NCBI RefSeq assembly: GCF_963675065.1
Contig: NZ_OY775906.1
Coordinates: forward strand, 1,094,001 to 1,158,000
Direction: 5' to 3'
DNA length: 64,000 bases
Source of the DNA: an uncultured Draconibacterium sp.
Lineage (GTDB): Bacteria; Bacteroidota; Bacteroidia; Bacteroidales; Prolixibacteraceae
A program made the translations under genes and the position numbers. Positions 8,744-17,161 of the stretch are shown here, piece by piece (position 1 is the stretch's first letter; each line of letters begins with the position of its first letter). A model generated the notes under the pieces. It was not told the DNA's origin and did no database searches. It saw nothing but the letters and a program-made list of their open reading frames with translations.

Positions 8744-9418
8744 TTATTTCATCGGAAAGTAAAAGTCGGAGTTTGAAATATTAATACTCATTCCTTCTCC
8801 ACTGGTGCCTGATTGTTGACGAATAAGCAAAGGGCTGCTATACGAGTCAAGTTTAGCAACGAGGTCCAAATCGTTTCCCTTTTGCTCTATAAGAGCTGCT
8901 TTAGGCCAACCTTCCGAAACAAATCCATTTCCGGTTAAAGCCAGCTCAATAGAATTGCTATTACCAACCTGAATAAGTGCTGCAACTTTGGGTATCAATG
9001 CTTTATTTTTAATAAAACTATATATGGTGTTATCATCGCCTTGCTGCCAGGCTTTTGAAATTACCATTTCACCATCCGACCACAAATTCGCCTCATTTCC
9101 ACTTCCTTTCTGAACCAAAACAGAAGCATGACCCGAACCTACCTGATTAATGTAAGCCTCGTTCTTGTCGTTGTACTGTTTGCTAATTATTATATTTGAA
9201 AGGCCTTCAGCTTGCTGCTGAATAACAATCATGCTATTTTGATTTCCAACTTGCTGAACTGTTGAAAAATTACGTTGAAACAATTCATTATTTCCCAGGA
9301 GGTTTAACTCATTCTCTGATAAATCTTCGAAAGGTTCTTGCGCCAGCAATCCGAACGAAAAAAACAGAAAGACTATTATTATAAATGTAGTTTTGTACAT
9401 ATGCAGTTTTCTAATCAA
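8744..9418 (-). CDS. Minor curlin / CsgB-like nucleator candidate
   Basis: 224 residues. An internal Met at residue 7 begins a better signal peptide (MYKTTFIIIVFLFFSFGLLA). The mature part has degenerate curlin motifs: QQVGNQNSMIVIQQQ, NEAYINQVGSGHASVLVQKG, SGNEANLW, QQGDDNTIYSFIK and IQVGNSNSIELALTG. Its repeats are less regular than those of the two large curlins, and it sits next to csgE, where CsgB-like nucleators are common. The nucleator role is inferred. A hairpin upstream separates it from the large curlin genes. Confidence 0.78.
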   Translation of the reverse strand: MIRKLHMYKTTFIIIVFLFFSFGLLAQEPFEDLSENELNLLGNNELFQRNFSTVQQVGNQNSMIVIQQQAEGLSNIIISKQYNDKNEAYINQVGSGHASVLVQKGSGNEANLWSDGEMVISKAWQQGDDNTIYSFIKNKALIPKVAALIQVGNSNSIELALTGNGFVSEGWPKAALIEQKGNDLDLVAKLDSYSSPLLIRQQSGTSGEGMSINISNSDFYFPMK

Positions 9419-9500
9419 ATTTAAATTGCCTCATAACCTTCTATAAGTATTTTCAATGTTTTAAGGACTATTTACTTTTAGTCACCTTAAACGCAATAAA

Positions 9501-9525
9501 CCTCCCGGCATTTATTGCCGGGAGG
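9501..9525 (-). terminator. Hairpin between curlin and csgB/E/F/G genes (attenuator-like)
   Basis: A perfect 10-bp GC-rich stem CCTCCCGGCA / TGCCGGGAGG with a 5-base loop is followed on the minus strand by a short T-rich stretch (TTTATTG). It lies between the abundant-subunit genes and the export genes. It could partly terminate transcription or stabilise the 3' end of the curlin mRNA. Confidence 0.75.
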
Positions 9526-9580
9526 ATATTTGTTGTTGTAGAGAAAGATATTCGGCCTCAGTGTGGCCGGGAATATCTGC

Positions 9581-10651
9581 CTAAGGTATCAACTGACTTT
9601 GAGTGACAGTCGCCGTATGGCCAGAACCAGTTTGACTTATAGTACTGGTGTTAAACCCACCATCTTGAGTCTGGATAGCATAGTTATCATATCCATTTTG
9701 TGTTACAGTAGCATAGTTCATATCAACTGCTCCTCCAGGAGAAGTCTGGATTTGAATCGCTTCGTTTAGTTCATCACCCATTTGGTATATTTCCGCAACA
9801 TTTAAGTTGTAATGACTTCCACCTTCGCCATCATGACGAGAATCTGAAGTTTGAGTTTGAGAAGCAGAATTACTATTCGAAGACTGCTCAATAGTTGCAA
9901 AACTTGCACCTCCGCTATACTGCTTCTGCTCTGCAGTATTGCCACTACCACTTTGGATAATATGCGCTTCGCCTTGCCATGAAAGTTGCAATTGAGTAGC
10001 AGTGTTTTCAGATCCTGATTGCTCAATCCAAGCTTCATTTGACCAGCCTTGCTGCTCTTGCTCGGCAGTATTACCATCACCACTTTGATAGATATCAGCA
10101 TAATTACTACTGCCTTCTGCCTCATCCGGCAATTCGGTATCCTGTGCCTGGCGTGCAGTATTTCCATTACCAACCTGATTTATATAAGCATCGTTACCCT
10201 GACGATATTGAATTTGATAGGCATCGTTGTCACTACCAGATTGCAACACTTCAGCATAGTCATTCCCCATTTGATTATTAGGTCCCTGTATTTGCATTGA
10301 GGTATTATCATCACCAGTTTGATTCACATAGGCTTCAATTAAACCACCTCCTCCCGGGTAAGAGCCACCTCTACTGTGGGTTTGCACAACAGTTGCTGTA
10401 TTTTCAACTCCACTTTGCAAAACAGTTGACTTTATAAGATCAACTCCCGGTTCATATTGATAATTTATCTGCGTAACAGTAGCAGTATTTAATGAGTTTG
10501 ATTGAGTAATTGAAGACTCATTATCACCACCTGACTGCCCTACTGTAGCCGTTTGAGTTACATCACTTTGATTTATTGTTGATGTATTTGATTGTGACAT
10601 TGCTACTGACGCAACAAACACCATAGCAAAAAGTATTACTAATTTCTTCAT
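9581..10651 (-). CDS. Large curlin-repeat amyloid subunit (second copy)
   Basis: 356 residues with a signal peptide (MKKLVILFAMVFVASVAMS). The mature chain is almost wholly curlin repeats of about 20-22 residues of the form A-x-I-x-Q-x-G-x-x-N-x-A-x-x-x-Q, e.g. DAYINQVGNGNTARQAQ and EAWIEQSGSENTATQLQ. Asn/Gln/Gly/Ser enrichment and periodic Gln/Asn ladders are typical of functional amyloid. Length is more than twice E. coli CsgA (about 150 residues). The C-terminus GSGHTATVTQSQ-LIP is nearly identical to that of the neighbouring curlin, suggesting duplication. It starts 28 bases after that gene. Secretion through the CsgG homologue is expected. Confidence 0.9.
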   Translation of the reverse strand: MKKLVILFAMVFVASVAMSQSNTSTINQSDVTQTATVGQSGGDNESSITQSNSLNTATVTQINYQYEPGVDLIKSTVLQSGVENTATVVQTHSRGGSYPGGGGLIEAYVNQTGDDNTSMQIQGPNNQMGNDYAEVLQSGSDNDAYQIQYRQGNDAYINQVGNGNTARQAQDTELPDEAEGSSNYADIYQSGDGNTAEQEQQGWSNEAWIEQSGSENTATQLQLSWQGEAHIIQSGSGNTAEQKQYSGGASFATIEQSSNSNSASQTQTSDSRHDGEGGSHYNLNVAEIYQMGDELNEAIQIQTSPGGAVDMNYATVTQNGYDNYAIQTQDGGFNTSTISQTGSGHTATVTQSQLIP

Positions 10652-10679
10652 TTTGAATTATTTTTAAGAATTAGGAATA

Positions 10680-11678
10680 TTAAGGAATTAGAGTCTGACT
10701 TTGAGTAACTGTTGCGGTATGTCCCGAACCAGCCTGCACTGCACTACTCCAATTATTTCCACCGGTTTGCGTTTGCGTAGCGGTAATTGAACTACCATCC
10801 TGACTTGCAAATGCATAATTAGGTAAAATGTCTGTTGCTACTCCAGATGGCATTGTTTGCATTTGAGTAGCAGTATTACCTGTACCGGTCATTTGAATAA
10901 TTTCAGCATCATTTAGCGCATCATACACTGCAGAAGCACGTGCACCTGAAGAAACCTGTGTTTGAGTTGCTCCACTCTCGCTTGCCGACTGATCAATAGA
11001 AGCACTATTTAATTTACCACTTTGATCCTGTGTTGCGGTATTATCATTGCCACTTTGTGAAATATAAGCATCACTGACCCAGGCAACTTGATTTTGTGTT
11101 GCAGTATTACCTGATCCTTCTTGGTAAACTGTTGCTTCATTTGCCCAACCATCCTGATGTTGGTCTGCACTATTATCGTCTCCACTTTGGTTGATATAGG
11201 CCATGTTAAAACTACCTTCACCATCTAAAGGAAGGTCAATATCCTGTGCCTGACGTGCTGTATTTCCATTCCCACCTTGGTATATTTCGGCACTGTTTCC
11301 ATATTTTACCTGATTCTGAAAGGCAGTATTCTCATTTCCACCCTGCCAGATTTTTGCATAAGTTGCACCTTGTTGCGAATGTGGACCTTGCAATTGAGTT
11401 GCATCATTATCATTTCCTAACTGATCAATATAAGCATCCAGATTTCCCGTTCTGCTGTTAAGGTCACCAGTATGCTGTTGATCAACAGCAGCGGTGTTTG
11501 AACTACCTTGTTGGTTTACCCATGAGTAGGTTCCATTTAATGGTTCATCAGTTTCTGCCACCTGGTTTACAGTAACAGCATTGTCTGCACTCGCCTGAAT
11601 AATTTCTGATTTGTTTTGTTGTGCCATTGCAAACCCAGCAAAAAGCACCATTGCAAAAAGAAATACTAATTTTTTCAT
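10680..11678 (-). CDS. Large curlin-repeat amyloid subunit (first gene of operon)
   Basis: 332 residues with a signal peptide MKKLVFLFAMVLFAGFAMA. About ten to twelve curlin repeats follow, e.g. SAEIYQGGNGNTARQAQ and DAYISQSGNDNTATQDQ. Several repeat blocks align with the next gene in the same order, including the shared RQAQD-x-LP linker and the GSGHTATVTQSQ C-terminus, so the two are paralogues. As first gene behind a long, hairpin-rich leader it is probably the most strongly expressed subunit. The name csgA is withheld because either paralogue could be the major fibre protein. Confidence 0.9.
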   Translation of the reverse strand: MKKLVFLFAMVLFAGFAMAQQNKSEIIQASADNAVTVNQVAETDEPLNGTYSWVNQQGSSNTAAVDQQHTGDLNSRTGNLDAYIDQLGNDNDATQLQGPHSQQGATYAKIWQGGNENTAFQNQVKYGNSAEIYQGGNGNTARQAQDIDLPLDGEGSFNMAYINQSGDDNSADQHQDGWANEATVYQEGSGNTATQNQVAWVSDAYISQSGNDNTATQDQSGKLNSASIDQSASESGATQTQVSSGARASAVYDALNDAEIIQMTGTGNTATQMQTMPSGVATDILPNYAFASQDGSSITATQTQTGGNNWSSAVQAGSGHTATVTQSQTLIP

Positions 11679-12157
11679 TTTTTTTAATTTTAGTTGTTTA
11701 AAAAAGACTATTCATTTTGATAATCCCGAGGAGACAGGATTAGTTTCCGGCGTATTCATCAGCGCAGCCTGATAATCTACCGAAACAAGCGGGGATGCCA
11801 CATTCTACGTCACTTGTGTGATTGTGGCTTACACTTTTTCAACAATTTTGAAATTACATTCCATATTAATTTGGTTTAACATTTTATATTACATCAACAT
11901 TCTTTACATAGTTATACCATGTATCATTTATGCCAAAGCATAAATTCTCAAAGTTGATTTAACAGTTGGGGTTTACTAAAATTATTTATGGAAATGATCT
12001 GGAGATAAACCCTTATTTTTATCGTCGTAGATCGAGGAATACTTAGGGGGTAATTCCTTTTTTCCGTTAGCTAAATTACGTTACATCGACACAAAATGAA
12101 ATACGTAATTTCCGACATTGCAGAATATAACATACGTGCAAATACCCATTGTAATTC
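11679..12157 (-). promoter_or_regulatory. 479-base curli upstream region with structured leader
   Basis: No ORF is supported here. Three inverted repeats lie near the curlin start: 11722-11741 (AATCC..GGATT), 11758-11773 (ATCAG..CTGAT) and 11797-11828 (GCCACA..TGTGGC). A longer-spaced inverted repeat lies at 12073-12111. No exact TAnnTTTG element was found on the minus strand; TATGCTTTG near 11934-11942 is one base too long. The region should hold the csg promoter and regulator sites. Confidence 0.55.
12073..12111. promoter_or_regulatory. Candidate regulator-binding inverted repeat
   Basis: AAATTACGT and ACGTAATTT are perfect 9-base arms separated by 21 bases, upstream of the curlin genes and just past the 3' end of the LuxR-type regulator gene. 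The palindromic ACGT core suits a dimeric regulator. Function is inferred. Confidence 0.35.
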
Positions 12158-13147
12158 TTAATAAATACCGTAAACCTTATCAATCGCTTCAATAATATTT
12201 ACCGAATCAGTTTTTCGCATGATGTTTGAGCGGTGTTTCTCAACGGTGCGCTGAGATATACCAAGTTCTGCAGCTATTAACTTAACAGGTACTCCTTTCC
12301 CCGATATTTTTAATACATCAAACTCACGTGCTGTTAAAACAGAATCCATGCTTGGTTTACTGGCTTCATCAAATTCCTTGCAATAACCATTATTAGTCAT
12401 TGTAGAAGTATTAGATTTGATTTCGAATTGTATTAACGTGCGATTCTTCACAAGATTTGAAATATTTGAGACAAAAAGATTAACCTGTAATTCTGAAGTA
12501 CCCTTTAAGCTTACATCTTTAATAACACATTCATTTGTAAGACCATTTAAACATCTCGCAAACTGTTTCTCTTTTTCATGGGCATTATTAAAATTAAGGA
12601 TTTCATTTATACTAGAAAAACTGTCTTCATCACAAAATGGTAGTAACTTAAAAAATGCCTGATTGGCACGCTCTATCTTTCCTGAATCACAAACAATCAT
12701 CCCTACAAGTGAACTAACAAACAGTTTGTCGAAACTAGATTTCTCAAAAGCTTTATGTTTATCAATTTTGTCAAATAATAACTTCAATTTTGCTATTATC
12801 CGGTTCTCGTTTGGAGGAGCAAAAATGAAATTGTCAATCCCCAGATCAAGCCCCAGTCTTATGTCTTCTGATTCATAATTTTCAATGTAAACGACATAAG
12901 GTATAGCACAATCGAATGTTGTTCTCTTTAATAAATTATATGTTTGAAAAGCATCATATTCGACAAAATCATGACTACAAATAATAAGATCAGGTGATAA
13001 CTCAATTGTCTTTTGAATAACCGATTGAATATTCTTTGCACGTTCTATCCGATAATTACTCTTTTGCAGAATATTGAACAACTGCCCATAAATTACATCA
13101 GAATTTATATTAAGCAGAATAAACTTATCATTTCGCATTTGGCTCAT
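12158..13147 (-). CDS. LuxR-family regulator with degenerate receiver and PAS-like domain, curli-linked (CsgD-like role)
   Basis: 329 residues. Residues 1-125 have a receiver fold, but the active site is lost: the Asp position in DLIICSHDF is Ser, the N-terminal acidic pair is absent (ILLNINSD), and the conserved Lys-Pro reads FAPP. Residues about 140-235 look like a PAS domain (SSLVGMIVCDSGKIERANQAFFKLL). The C-terminal LuxR HTH (about 268-325) starts LTAREFDVLKISGKG and has the recognition helix SQRTVEKHRSNIMRK. It lies immediately upstream of the curli operon on the same strand, the position expected for a CsgD-type activator. Phosphorylation-independent or ligand-sensed control is inferred. 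Confidence 0.85.
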   Translation of the reverse strand: MSQMRNDKFILLNINSDVIYGQLFNILQKSNYRIERAKNIQSVIQKTIELSPDLIICSHDFVEYDAFQTYNLLKRTTFDCAIPYVVYIENYESEDIRLGLDLGIDNFIFAPPNENRIIAKLKLLFDKIDKHKAFEKSSFDKLFVSSLVGMIVCDSGKIERANQAFFKLLPFCDEDSFSSINEILNFNNAHEKEKQFARCLNGLTNECVIKDVSLKGTSELQVNLFVSNISNLVKNRTLIQFEIKSNTSTMTNNGYCKEFDEASKPSMDSVLTAREFDVLKISGKGVPVKLIAAELGISQRTVEKHRSNIMRKTDSVNIIEAIDKVYGIY

Positions 13148-13549
13148 TTTTTATTATGTACTGAAAGGTGTGTGCTAATTTAAGACAAATTAGTATAAAT
13201 TAAAATAGTTGCTTCGACTTTTATTATAGAATGACACAGAATTGGTCTGAATTAAAAGATTATGACAGGACATAAAGAAAACTACTTTAATTTTATTATG
13301 TAAATTTCGAAGGCCTCACAATCAACCAATCGAGAAAAATAGAACTAACTATACTAAATTTCAATGTTTGAAATCATTAAAACATTATGCATTTTTAGTC
13401 TAAATAAACTTAGTAAAATCCGCAATTAACAAATACTTTACATATCTATTCGAACTTCACATTATAATATTCGAATCATAGTAAGGGTAATTATATTTCT
13501 ATCTTTGCGCACCTGAAATTATTAGCCGTATTTTATAATCCGATAAAAC
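13148..13549. other. Divergent intergenic region, 402 bases
   Basis: A+T-rich spacer between the minus-strand LuxR-type regulator and the plus-strand CoA-transferase. It holds the CoA-transferase promoter near 13500. No ORF, hairpin terminator or RNA gene was recognised. Confidence 0.7.
13500..13507 (+). promoter_or_regulatory. -7 element of the CoA-transferase gene
   Basis: TATCTTTG matches TAnnTTTG exactly and is followed by GCGC, 42 bases before the ATG. The -33 region has only a weak TTCG/TTTG-like match. Confidence 0.6.
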
Positions 13550-14857
13550 ATGAAAAATATCAAGTACGTATCGCCGGAAGAAGCCGTTAAGGTTATTAAA
13601 ACCGGAGACAGAGTCCATTTAAGTAGTGTTGCCGTTACTCCTCACACCTTAATTAAACCGATGGTTGAGAGAGGTCGCAACAAAGAGATCCACAATGTAA
13701 CCATTCAGCATATCCATGTAGAAGGTCAGGTTGAATATGCCAATCCTGAATTCGAAGGAATCTTTCATTCTGAACAATTTTTTGTAGGAGGAAACCTGAG
13801 AAAACAAACTCAGGCTGGTTACGCCGATTACATTCCAATTTTCTTAAGCGAAACCCAACGTTTAATGCGCAGAGGTTATTTAAAAGTAAATGTTGCCATG
13901 ATTATGGTGTCAGTTCCCGACAAACATGGTTTCGTTTCGTTAGGAACTTCTGTTGATGCAACCCGCGCCGCTATAGAAAATGCCGATACAGTAATTGCAG
14001 CGGTAAACCCGAATGTTCCAAGAGCATGGGGTGATGCAATGATGCATATTGATGAAATTGATATTTTCGTTGAAGACGACATTCCTTTATATGTTCACGA
14101 TCCTGCACCATTATCAGAAATGGACATTAAAATTGGTACTAATGTTGCCGAATTAGTTGAAGATGGTGCTTGTTTACAAATGGGTATTGGTGGTATTCCG
14201 AATGCTGTTTTGGCGCAATTGGGCAACCACAAAGACCTTGGAGTACATACCGAGATGTTCGCCGATGGTATTCTTCCTTTGGTTGAAAAAGGAGTTATCA
14301 CTGGTAAAAAGAAAAAAACAGATCCGGGGAAAATGGTAGCATCATTCCTTATGGGATCACAAGCACTTTACGATTTTGTTGACGACAACCCACGTGTTGC
14401 TATGATGGATGTTGCACACACTAACCACGTGGCAAGCATACGTAAGAACGACAAAGTAACAGCAATCAATTCTGCATTGGCTATCGACTTAACAGGTCAG
14501 GTTTGTGCCGACTCAATTGGTATTACTCACTACTCGGGAGTTGGTGGACAAATTGACTTCATCCGTGGTGCGGGTCACTCTAAAAAAGGTAAACCAATTA
14601 TTGCCCTTCCATCGGTAACTAATAAAGGTATTTCTAAAATTAGCCCAACCTTACTTTCAGGATCAGGCGTTGTAACTACTCGTGCAAACATGCATTGGGT
14701 GGTAACAGAATATGGAAAGGTTAATCTTTATGGAAAAACACTTCAGGAAAGAGCAAAACTTCTGATATCTATCGCTCACCCTGACCATCAAGAATCGTTA
14801 GACAAAGCATCGTTTGAACGATTCGGTCCACATTACCATTATGTAAGGGGTGAATAA
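13550..14857 (+). CDS. Acetyl-CoA hydrolase/transferase-family CoA-transferase
   Basis: 435 residues in the cat1/4-hydroxybutyrate CoA-transferase family. Visible features are the N-terminal YVSPEEAVKVIKTGDRVH, the glycine loop MGIGGIPNAVL, the conserved HTEMFADG containing the probable catalytic Glu, and GGQIDFIRGA near the C-terminal CoA site. The enzyme moves CoA between an acyl-CoA and a free acid through a glutamyl-CoA thioester. The following methylmalonyl-CoA epimerase/decarboxylase operon suggests a propionyl-CoA:succinate or acetate transferase, which would close the succinate-propionate cycle; substrate is inferred. It has its own promoter and terminator. Confidence 0.9.
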   Translation: MKNIKYVSPEEAVKVIKTGDRVHLSSVAVTPHTLIKPMVERGRNKEIHNVTIQHIHVEGQVEYANPEFEGIFHSEQFFVGGNLRKQTQAGYADYIPIFLSETQRLMRRGYLKVNVAMIMVSVPDKHGFVSLGTSVDATRAAIENADTVIAAVNPNVPRAWGDAMMHIDEIDIFVEDDIPLYVHDPAPLSEMDIKIGTNVAELVEDGACLQMGIGGIPNAVLAQLGNHKDLGVHTEMFADGILPLVEKGVITGKKKKTDPGKMVASFLMGSQALYDFVDDNPRVAMMDVAHTNHVASIRKNDKVTAINSALAIDLTGQVCADSIGITHYSGVGGQIDFIRGAGHSKKGKPIIALPSVTNKGISKISPTLLSGSGVVTTRANMHWVVTEYGKVNLYGKTLQERAKLLISIAHPDHQESLDKASFERFGPHYHYVRGE

Positions 14858-14874
14858 AAGACATATGTTTAATG

Positions 14875-14900
14875 AAGCAGACTTAATGTCTGCTTTTTTT
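14875..14900 (+). terminator. Terminator of the CoA-transferase gene
   Basis: The stem AAGCAGAC / GTCTGCTT has a 5-base loop and is followed by a T run, 17 bases past the stop. Confidence 0.9.
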
Positions 14901-15015
14901 ATGACTATCATCATCAACAATTTTATCATTTCGTTCGAATATTAAGTAATTCTAAATTCGTTGTACTAAAAAATCAGGTTTTCCGGTTTTCACGAATATG
15001 GAAGCATAAGAACCA

Positions 15016-15023
15016 TAACTTTG
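15016..15023 (+). promoter_or_regulatory. -7 element of the mmd operon
   Basis: TAACTTTG matches TAnnTTTG. It precedes the epimerase start by about 135 bases, leaving a long leader. The -33 element is not clear. Confidence 0.5.
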
Positions 15024-15158
15024 TTGGAGTTTAAAAATTTGACTATTAATATTTTATAACCATTCTAAATAAGCAGAAAACGAAACGATTAATGCTTGAA
15101 AAAACTGCAATAACTGCTTCAAGATCTGCTTATTTTCAAGAATACAATTATTTACATC

Positions 15159-15563
15159 ATGAACATTTCACATATAGAACACATCGGGATCGCGGTAAAT
15201 AGTTTAGAAGAAGCTATTCCATACTACGAAGAGATGCTGGGTCTAAAATGCTATGCCGTTGAAGAAGTGGCAGACCAAAAAGTAAAAACAGCCTTTTTCC
15301 AGGTTGGCGACACTAAAATCGAGTTATTGGAGTCAACCAGTCCTGACGGACCAATCGGAAAATTTCTGGAAAAAAAAGGACAAGGCGTACACCATCTTGC
15401 TTTTGCTGTTGACAGTGTAAACGATTCGTTGAACGAGCTTGGAGAAAAAGGCGTTCAGCTAATCGACAAAACAGCGCGAAAAGGGGCCGAAGGCTTAAAC
15501 ATTGGTTTCCTTCATCCAAAAGCTACCATGGGTGTATTAACCGAAATTTGTGGAAAAGAATAA
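15159..15563 (+). CDS. mce: Methylmalonyl-CoA epimerase
   Basis: 134 residues, two VOC (glyoxalase-like) beta-alpha-beta-beta-beta modules, the normal length for the family. Probable cobalt/metal ligands are His8 in HIEHIGIAV, a His in GQGVHHLAFAV and a Glu in GVLTEICG. It interconverts (2R)- and (2S)-methylmalonyl-CoA, linking methylmalonyl-CoA mutase to the decarboxylase encoded next (gap 24 bases). It is first in the five-gene operon. Confidence 0.95.
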   Translation: MNISHIEHIGIAVNSLEEAIPYYEEMLGLKCYAVEEVADQKVKTAFFQVGDTKIELLESTSPDGPIGKFLEKKGQGVHHLAFAVDSVNDSLNELGEKGVQLIDKTARKGAEGLNIGFLHPKATMGVLTEICGKE

Positions 15564-15587
15564 AAGACACTTATAATAACCGATTTT

Positions 15588-17147
15588 ATGAGCAACCAGG
15601 ATAAAATTAAAAAGTTAATCGACCTAAGAGCAGAAGCTAAGCTGGGTGGCGGATTGAAAAGAATTGAAGCGCAGCACAAAAAAGGCAAATTTACTGCTCG
15701 CGAAAGAATCGAACTTCTGTTAGATGAAGGAAGTTTCGAAGAATTTGACATGTTTGTTACACACCGCTGTACAAACTTCGGATTAGAAAAAACCAAATTT
15801 TTGGGCGACGGTGTTGTTACCGGTCACGGAACAATCGACGGACGCGTAGTTTATGTTTTCTCGCAAGACTTTACCGTTTTCGGAGGATCATTATCAGAAA
15901 CCTTTGCACAGAAAATTTGCAAGGTAATGGATATGGCCATGAAAGCCGGAGCGCCGGTAATTGGTATCAACGACTCGGGTGGTGCACGTATTCAGGAAGG
16001 TGTGAATTCGCTGGCCGGTTATGCCGAAATCTTCGAGCGTAACATTTTGGCATCAGGAGTTATTCCACAAATCTCAGCTATTTTCGGACCATGTGCCGGT
16101 GGTGCAGTATACTCTCCTGCCCTAACCGACTTTATCATGATGACCGAGCAAAACTCGTATATGTTTGTAACCGGGCCAAAAGTTGTTAAAACAGTAACCG
16201 GCGAAGACATTTCTGTTGAAGACCTTGGTGGTGGTAAAGTTCACGCATCTAAATCAGGTGTTGCACAATTTCTTGTTGAAAACGAACAGGAAGGTATTTC
16301 GATCTTACGTAAATTGATCAGCTACCTGCCACAAAATAACCTGGAAGATCCGATTGTTACTGACAGTACCGACCCAATCGATCGTTTAGACGATGCCTTG
16401 AATGAAATCATTCCCGACAATCCGAACCAGCCTTACGAGGTTAAAGATGTTATTCATACTATGGTTGACTATGGCGAATTCCTTGAAATTCACCGTAACT
16501 ATGCGAAAAACATCGTTGTTGGTTTTGCTAAATTCGACGGACAACCTGTAGGTATTGTGGCCAACCAGCCGAACTACTTAGCTGGTGTGCTCGACATTAA
16601 TGCATCAGTAAAAGCTGCTCGTTTTGTGCGTTTCTGCGACTCCTTCAATATTCCAATCATCACACTTGTTGATGTTCCGGGATTCTTGCCTGGAAGCCGT
16701 CAGGAATACGGTGGTATTATTACTCACGGAGCAAAACTGATGTTTGCTTACGGCGAAGCTACTGTTCCAAAAATTACAATCACACTGCGTAAATCGTACG
16801 GTGGTGCACACGATGTAATGTCGAGTAAACAGTTGCGTGGCGACCTTAACTACGCCTGGCCAACTGCCGAAATTGCTGTTATGGGTGCAGCCGGTGCTGT
16901 TGAAGTACTTCACGGAAGGAAATTGCGCGACATTGAAGACGCCGAGGAACGTGCTAAATTTGTTGCCGACCACGAAGACGAATACAAAGAGAAGTTTGCT
17001 AATCCATATCAGGCTGCATCTTTTGGTTACATCGACGATGTTATCGAGCCTCGTAACACAAGGTTCAGAATTATTCGCGGATTACAAAGCCTTGCTACCA
17101 AGAAACTGGTTAATCCACCTAAGAAGCATTCAAATATCCCACTTTAA
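15588..17147 (+). CDS. mmdA: Methylmalonyl-CoA decarboxylase alpha subunit (carboxyltransferase)
   Basis: 519 residues, the usual length for the acyl-CoA carboxylase carboxyltransferase beta-type subunit. Two crotonase-like halves are visible, with oxyanion-hole glycine motifs DSGGARIQEGV and GPCAGGAVYSPALTDF in the first, and YAGVLDI and SYGGAHDVMSSK in the second. It transfers CO2 from (S)-methylmalonyl-CoA to biotin on the carrier subunit, giving propionyl-CoA. The neighbouring OadG- and OadB-type subunits, and the lack of a biotin carboxylase gene here, favour the Na+-pump decarboxylase over an ATP-dependent propionyl-CoA carboxylase. Confidence 0.95.
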   Translation: MSNQDKIKKLIDLRAEAKLGGGLKRIEAQHKKGKFTARERIELLLDEGSFEEFDMFVTHRCTNFGLEKTKFLGDGVVTGHGTIDGRVVYVFSQDFTVFGGSLSETFAQKICKVMDMAMKAGAPVIGINDSGGARIQEGVNSLAGYAEIFERNILASGVIPQISAIFGPCAGGAVYSPALTDFIMMTEQNSYMFVTGPKVVKTVTGEDISVEDLGGGKVHASKSGVAQFLVENEQEGISILRKLISYLPQNNLEDPIVTDSTDPIDRLDDALNEIIPDNPNQPYEVKDVIHTMVDYGEFLEIHRNYAKNIVVGFAKFDGQPVGIVANQPNYLAGVLDINASVKAARFVRFCDSFNIPIITLVDVPGFLPGSRQEYGGIITHGAKLMFAYGEATVPKITITLRKSYGGAHDVMSSKQLRGDLNYAWPTAEIAVMGAAGAVEVLHGRKLRDIEDAEERAKFVADHEDEYKEKFANPYQAASFGYIDDVIEPRNTRFRIIRGLQSLATKKLVNPPKKHSNIPL

Positions 17148-17161
17148 AAACAGAACAAATT

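Larger units (their letters stand above)
14858..15158 (+). other. Intergenic region and 5' leader of the mmd operon, 301 bases
   Basis: Holds the terminator of the CoA-transferase, a -7 element at 15016 and about 130 bases of presumed leader. The leader contains imperfect AAGCAG/CTGCTT and CTTGAA/TTCAAG repeats (about 15073-15132). No riboswitch consensus was recognised. Confidence 0.55.

Noticed and set aside
10039..10300. Plus-strand open frames opposite the curlin genes
   Set aside because: Low-complexity antisense images of Gln/Asn-rich repeat codons.
14858..15158. Cobalamin riboswitch before the methylmalonyl-CoA genes
   Set aside because: No B12-box-like sequence or matching helices were found in the leader.
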